DNA of 64,000 nucleotides from Edwardsiella tarda ATCC 15947 = NBRC 105688 (GTDB lineage: Bacteria; Pseudomonadota; Gammaproteobacteria; Enterobacterales; Enterobacteriaceae). The position numbers were made by a program, and so were the translations under genes. Positions 60,534-64,000 of this stretch are shown here, piece after piece. Below the pieces are notes generated by a model that ran no database searches, was not told the origin of the DNA, and saw nothing but the letters and a program-made list of their open reading frames with translations. The stretch covers positions 1,798,001 through 1,862,000 of the forward strand of contig NZ_CP084506.1 of NCBI RefSeq assembly GCF_003113495.2, written 5' to 3'. Each line of letters opens with the position of its first letter. Position 1 is the stretch's first letter.

Positions 60534-61640
60534 ATGGAGTCTATGGATAAGCCACAAGCGAAGTATGATCTGGCCCGGATTATTTTCGGGTCACTGTTTA
60601 TTGCCCTGCTGCTCATCTCCTGCCTGTGGGTGGTGCAGCCCTTTATTCTGGGCTTCACCTGGGCCAGCATGGTGGTCATCGCCACCTGGCCGGTCTTGGT
60701 GTGGCTACAACGCCACCTCTGGGGAAAGCGTTGGTTGGCCGTGTTATTGATGACGCTGTTACTGTTACTGCTGTTTGTCATTCCGATCGGGATGGTGATC
60801 GCCAGTCTGATCACGAATGCCGGGCCGATCCTCGACTGGGCGGCTAATGCGCGTAACTGGCAGATGCCGCAGCTAGAGTGGCTCCAGACGCTGCCGCTTG
60901 TCGGTGAAAAGCTGTATGCCAGTTGGCATGGGCTGATGAGTGAAGGCGCCTTAATGGCGAAGATCCAGCCCTACATCGGCCAAGCGATCACCTGGTTTGT
61001 CACCCAGGCCGCCCATGTCGGCGGTTTCTTCCTGCACTGTTCACTGATGCTGCTATTTAGCGCGCTGCTGTATAGCCGTGGCGAGGATGTCGCGCTGGGG
61101 ATCCGCCACTTCGCCATCCGACTGGCTGCCGAACGCGGCGATGCGGCGGTGATCCTCGGTGGTCAGGCCATTCGCGCCGTAGCCTTAGGGGTAGTGGTAA
61201 CGGCCTTGGCTCAGTCGCTGTTAGCGGGGATTGGTCTCGCCGTCAGCGGTATCCACTATGCGGTGTTATTGACCGTGGTCATGTTTGTCTGCTGCCTGGC
61301 GCAACTCGGGCCACTACTGGTGCTGTTACCGGCAGTCGGCTGGCTCTATTGGAGCGGCGATACCACCTGGGGGACATTATTGTTGGTATGGAGCGGCGTG
61401 GTTGGCACCATGGATAACGTCCTGCGCCCCGCCTTGATCCGTATGGGGGCCGATCTACCGATGCTCTTAGTGCTCTCCGGTGTTATCGGTGGCCTATTAG
61501 CCTTTGGTATGATCGGGTTGTTTATCGGACCGGTGGTATTAGCGGTCTCCTACCGCCTGGTTTCGGCCTGGGTCAACGAGGCCCCCCCACCAGTAAAAGA
61601 CGCGCGGCAACTCAGCGACGAACTGGAAAAATTACGTTAA
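60534..61640 (+). CDS. ydiK: AI-2E family transporter YdiK
   Basis: 368 residues with about seven to eight membrane helices. Conserved blocks shared with E. coli YdiK include WVVQPFILGFTWA, TWFVTQAAH, MLLFSALLYSRGE, AIRAVALGVVVTALAQSLLA and GVVGTMDNVLRPALIRMGAD. The family (formerly UPF0118/PerM) contains TqsA-type autoinducer-2 exporters and sodium-proton antiporters; the substrate of YdiK is not known. An in-frame ATG three codons on (60543) is an alternative start. Terminator follows. Confidence 0.93.
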   Translation: MESMDKPQAKYDLARIIFGSLFIALLLISCLWVVQPFILGFTWASMVVIATWPVLVWLQRHLWGKRWLAVLLMTLLLLLLFVIPIGMVIASLITNAGPILDWAANARNWQMPQLEWLQTLPLVGEKLYASWHGLMSEGALMAKIQPYIGQAITWFVTQAAHVGGFFLHCSLMLLFSALLYSRGEDVALGIRHFAIRLAAERGDAAVILGGQAIRAVALGVVVTALAQSLLAGIGLAVSGIHYAVLLTVVMFVCCLAQLGPLLVLLPAVGWLYWSGDTTWGTLLLVWSGVVGTMDNVLRPALIRMGADLPMLLVLSGVIGGLLAFGMIGLFIGPVVLAVSYRLVSAWVNEAPPPVKDARQLSDELEKLR

Positions 61641-61654
61641 TTCATCTGAACCAT

Positions 61655-61684
61655 AATATCCGCCCAGAAATGGGCGGATATTTA
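61655..61684 (+). terminator. intrinsic terminator of ydiK
   Basis: AATATCCGCCCA (61655-61666), GAAA tetraloop, TGGGCGGATATT (61671-61682), then U: a perfect 12-bp stem with a stable tetraloop. Confidence 0.85.
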
Positions 61685-61796
61685 CCCATAGCCAAATGTG
61701 ATTATTTAATAACGCCTCACCCTTAATCTGTACATATTGCTTTCCTATTCACTGACTATAAAGATTCTGACTTACTTATTTTTTATAAGTTAACTA

Positions 61797-61825
61797 TCGT
61801 CATAGTAATAAATTAGATATATAAT
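61797..61825 (+). promoter_or_regulatory. promoter of the RprA-type RNA
   Basis: -10 box TATAAT (61820-61825) with a weak -35 TCGTCA (61797-61802) at 17-bp spacing. TAAAGATTCTGACTTA (61759-61774) upstream resembles the RcsB box TAAGATTATTCTTA loosely. This arrangement (weak -35, upstream activator site) would fit Rcs control known for rprA. Confidence 0.55.
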
Positions 61826-61830
61826 CCGCT

Positions 61831-61987
61831 GCGGTAACGTATCCCGGCGGTATAGACCAATAGCAGACCACAAGCCGCCCGTTCCCCCGAATCTCGAAAT
61901 ACGCCACGGCATGGTTGCCGCGCGCCGGATTTCGTCCCCTATTGCTGTGTGTAGTCTTTGCCCATCATCTCGGTGGGCTTTTTTTTA
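61831..61987 (+). ncRNA. rprA: RprA-type small regulatory RNA
   Basis: The 3' half is highly similar to E. coli RprA: ATTGCTGTGTGTAGTCTTTG followed by GCCCA-loop-TGGGC and a run of U (terminator ending about 61986). The gene stands between ydiK and ppsA, the same place as in E. coli. The predicted 5' end (GCGGTAACGTATC) resembles the E. coli ACGGTTATAAATC. The middle part is longer and more GC-rich than in E. coli, where the RNA is 105 nt. RprA is an Hfq-dependent sRNA that activates rpoS translation and represses csgD and ydaM. The 5' end is inferred from the -10 box. Confidence 0.75.
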
Positions 61988-62032
61988 CCTCATGCGACAA
62001 ACCATCCGGCTTATTTTTGACCCAGAAACGGA

Positions 62033-62059
62033 CAAAAAAAACGGCCGCCGAGCGACCGT
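62033..62059 (-). terminator. intrinsic terminator of ppsA
   Basis: On the minus strand ACGGTCG and CGGCCGT pair with one mismatch around a CTCGG loop, followed by nine U residues (A run 62033-62041). Confidence 0.8.
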
Positions 62060-62084
62060 CTCCATTTAATCTAATACGATTAGC

Positions 62085-64000
62085 TTATTCTTCGGCCAAA
62101 TTAATCCAGGTCTGTACCACCGTATCGGGATTTAATGACAGGCTGTCGATTCCCTGCTCCATCAACCAGCGAGCGAAGTCCTGATGATCCGACGGCCCTT
62201 GGCCACAGATCCCCACATACTTACCCTGCGCCTTAGCGCTACGGATCGCCATCGCCAGCAACGCCTTCACCGCCGCATTGCGCTCATCGAATAGCTCGGA
62301 CACCACGCCGGAGTCACGATCCAAGCCCAGCGTCAACTGCGTCATATCGTTCGAGCCGATCGAGAAACCGTCGAAATGTGCCAGGAAATCGTCGGCCAGC
62401 AAGGCGTTAGAGGGGATCTCACACATCATGATCACCTTCAGGCCGTTTTCCCCACGGCGTAACCCCTCGTGTGCCAGCTGCGCGACCACCGCCTGCGCCT
62501 GCTCTACCGTACGCACAAATGGAATCATCACTTCGACGTTGGTCAGCCCCATCTCGTTGCGTACCCGCTTAATCGCCGCACACTCCAATGCGAAACAGGG
62601 AGCGAAGCTCTCCGCCACGTAGCGCCCGGCGCCGCGGAAGCCCAACATCGGGTTCTCCTCGTGCGGCTCATAACGCTCACCGCCGATCAGATTGGCATAC
62701 TCGTTGGATTTGAAGTCAGACAGGCGCACGATCACCCGCTTCGGCCAGAACGCCGCCGCCAGCGTCGCGATGCCCTCCGTCAGACGCCCAACATAGAACT
62801 CCACCGGATCATCGAATCCCTGCATCAGCTGGCGGATCTCCGCCTGTACCGCCGGCTCCTGACGATCGAACTCCAACAAGGCGCGCGGATGCACCCCGAT
62901 CATGCGGTTAATGATAAACTCCAGGCGAGCCAAGCCAACCCCTTCATTCGGTAGGCGGGCAAAGTCGAAGGCGCGATCCGGATTCCCAACGTTCATCATG
63001 ATCTTCAAGGGCAACGCCGGCATCTGATCGACCTGTGAACTCTGTATCTGGAAATCGAGGCATTCACGGTAAACGTATCCGGTGTCCCCTTCGGCACAGG
63101 AGACGGTGACCAGATCCCCCTCCTGCAAGCGCTCGGTAGCATCGCCGCAACCGACTACCGCCGGGATACCCAGTTCGCGGGCGATGATCGCCGCGTGACA
63201 GGTCCGTCCGCCACGATTGGTGACGATCGCCGATGCCTTCTTCATAATCGGCTCCCAGTCGGGATCGGTCATGTCGGTGACCAACACATCGCCCGGTTCG
63301 ATACGATGCATCTCGCTGATATCGGTGATCACCTTAACCGAACCGGCGCCGATACGGTGACCGATGGCTCGCCCCTCCACCAGCACTTCGCCACGCCGGC
63401 TCAACTGATAACGCTCCATCACCTGCTCGTTCGCCCGCACCGTCTCCGGCCGCGCCTGTACGATATACAGCTTGCCACTGTGTCCATCCTTGGCCCATTC
63501 AATATCCATCGGCCGCCCATAATGCTGCTCGATCAGCAGGGCCTGACGCGCCAGCTGCTGCACCTCCTCATCGCTGAGGCTAAAACGCGCCGAGAGCGCT
63601 GCGGGCACCTCTTCGATACGTACCTGCTTGCCATGCTCCTGGCTGTCGGCATAGACCATGCGGATCTTCTTGGAACCCAGGGTACGGCGCACGATTGCCG
63701 GGCGCCCCGCCTGCAGCGTCGGCTTATGCACGTAGAACTCGTCGGGATTCACCGCCCCCTGTACCACCATCTCCCCCAAGCCGTAAGCCGAGGTAATGAA
63801 AACGACCTGATCGAAACCCGATTCGGTATCCAGCGTAAACATCACCCCAGAGGAGGCCAGATCGGAGCGCACCATCAACTGTACCCCGGCGGAAAGCGCC
63901 ACGCCGCGGTGATCGTACCCCTGATGCACCCGGTAAGAGATGGCGCGATCGTTAAACAGTGAGGCGAAGACATGTTTCACCGCCGTCATCACCGCCTCAA
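62085..64000 (-). CDS. ppsA: phosphoenolpyruvate synthase, C-terminal part (5' end outside window)
   Basis: 638 codons plus stop are present; the gene runs off the right edge (the frame continues as [14 protein letters not shown], matching the interior of E. coli PpsA, 792 residues, so about 150 residues are missing). End of the ATP-grasp domain, the swivelling phosphohistidine domain with catalytic His in [20 protein letters not shown], then the PEP-utiliser TIM barrel with [19 protein letters not shown] and [10 protein letters not shown]. The enzyme converts pyruvate and ATP to PEP, AMP and phosphate in gluconeogenesis. It completes the pyruvate theme with YdbK and LdhA. Confidence 0.95.
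   Translation of the reverse strand, partial: EAVMTAVKHVFASLFNDRAISYRVHQGYDHRGVALSAGVQLMVRSDLASSGVMFTLDTESGFDQVVFITSAYGLGEMVVQGAVNPDEFYVHKPTLQAGRPAIVRRTLGSKKIRMVYADSQEHGKQVRIEEVPAALSARFSLSDEEVQQLARQALLIEQHYGRPMDIEWAKDGHSGKLYIVQARPETVRANEQVMERYQLSRRGEVLVEGRAIGHRIGAGSVKVITDISEMHRIEPGDVLVTDMTDPDWEPIMKKASAIVTNRGGRTCHAAIIARELGIPAVVGCGDATERLQEGDLVTVSCAEGDTGYVYRECLDFQIQSSQVDQMPALPLKIMMNVGNPDRAFDFARLPNEGVGLARLEFIINRMIGVHPRALLEFDRQEPAVQAEIRQLMQGFDDPVEFYVGRLTEGIATLAAAFWPKRVIVRLSDFKSNEYANLIGGERYEPHEENPMLGFRGAGRYVAESFAPCFALECAAIKRVRNEMGLTNVEVMIPFVRTVEQAQAVVAQLAHEGLRRGENGLKVIMMCEIPSNALLADDFLAHFDGFSIGSNDMTQLTLGLDRDSGVVSELFDERNAAVKALLAMAIRSAKAQGKYVGICGQGPSDHQDFARWLMEQGIDSLSLNPDTVVQTWINLAEE

Noticed and set aside
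63195..63962. 255-codon antisense frame inside ppsA
   Set aside because: Mirrors the conserved ppsA coding strand; no start signal or homology.

Overview
The window looks like a chromosomal segment of a member of the Enterobacterales. Edwardsiella or a close Hafniaceae-type relative is my best guess. The proteins closely resemble Escherichia coli K-12 proteins, and blocks of the E. coli terminus-side gene order are kept (fnr-uspE, pntAB-ydgH-ydgI-folM-rstAB, ydgU-ydgD, hrpA, ydbH-ynbE-ydbL, ldhA, hslJ, ydbK, ttcA, zntB, menI-ydiJ, ydiK-rprA-ppsA). An anaerobic sulfite reductase operon (asrABC) lies between them, as known from H2S-forming enterics. The genus is an inference from recalled protein families, not from a database search.

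Layout. 1-5.8 kb: partial ydfG, an HD-GYP signalling protein, a small Usp protein and a C69 dipeptidase. 5.8-9.1 kb: an accessory, decayed region. It is bounded by two inverted copies of a 55-bp element and holds a wrecked ISNCY-type transposase and one intact, AT-rich gene of unknown function. 9.1-12.6 kb: an Slp-type lipoprotein, a dCache chemoreceptor and a yfcZ-like/araC pair. 12.7-23.3 kb: anaerobic and redox core (asrCBA, rlhA, fnr, uspE, pntBA). 23.8-30.3 kb: ydgH, ydgI, folM and the RstAB two-component system. 30.3-36.5 kb: a mixed stretch (M32 carboxypeptidase, GNAT, periplasmic glucose-1-phosphatase, an acyltransferase, ydgU, ydgD) with several gene-poor gaps. 36.6-47.7 kb: hrpA, the ydbH-ynbE-ydbL envelope lipid-transport operon, ldhA, hslJ, a ydbJ-like lipoprotein, an MgtC-family protein and emrE. 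47.8-64 kb: the large iron-sulfur enzymes YdbK and AegA, a DoxX protein with a palindromic operator, ttcA, zntB, menI, ydiJ, ydiK, an RprA-type small RNA and the 3' part of ppsA.

How the genes fit together. Much of the window serves anaerobic or mixed metabolism. FNR is the oxygen sensor and carries its own FNR box. AsrABC reduces sulfite. LdhA and YdbK handle pyruvate, and PpsA re-forms PEP. PntAB and YdiJ move reducing equivalents. AegA is a multi-FeS oxidoreductase. A second theme is envelope homeostasis: RstAB, YdbH-YnbE-YdbL, HslJ, several lipoproteins, YdgD, and RprA, which in E. coli is under Rcs envelope-stress control.

The strongest candidates for something undescribed are the 55-bp inverted element pair with its AT-rich cargo gene (6.3-9.0 kb), the perfect palindrome in front of the doxX-like gene, and the divergent 5' half of the RprA-like RNA.
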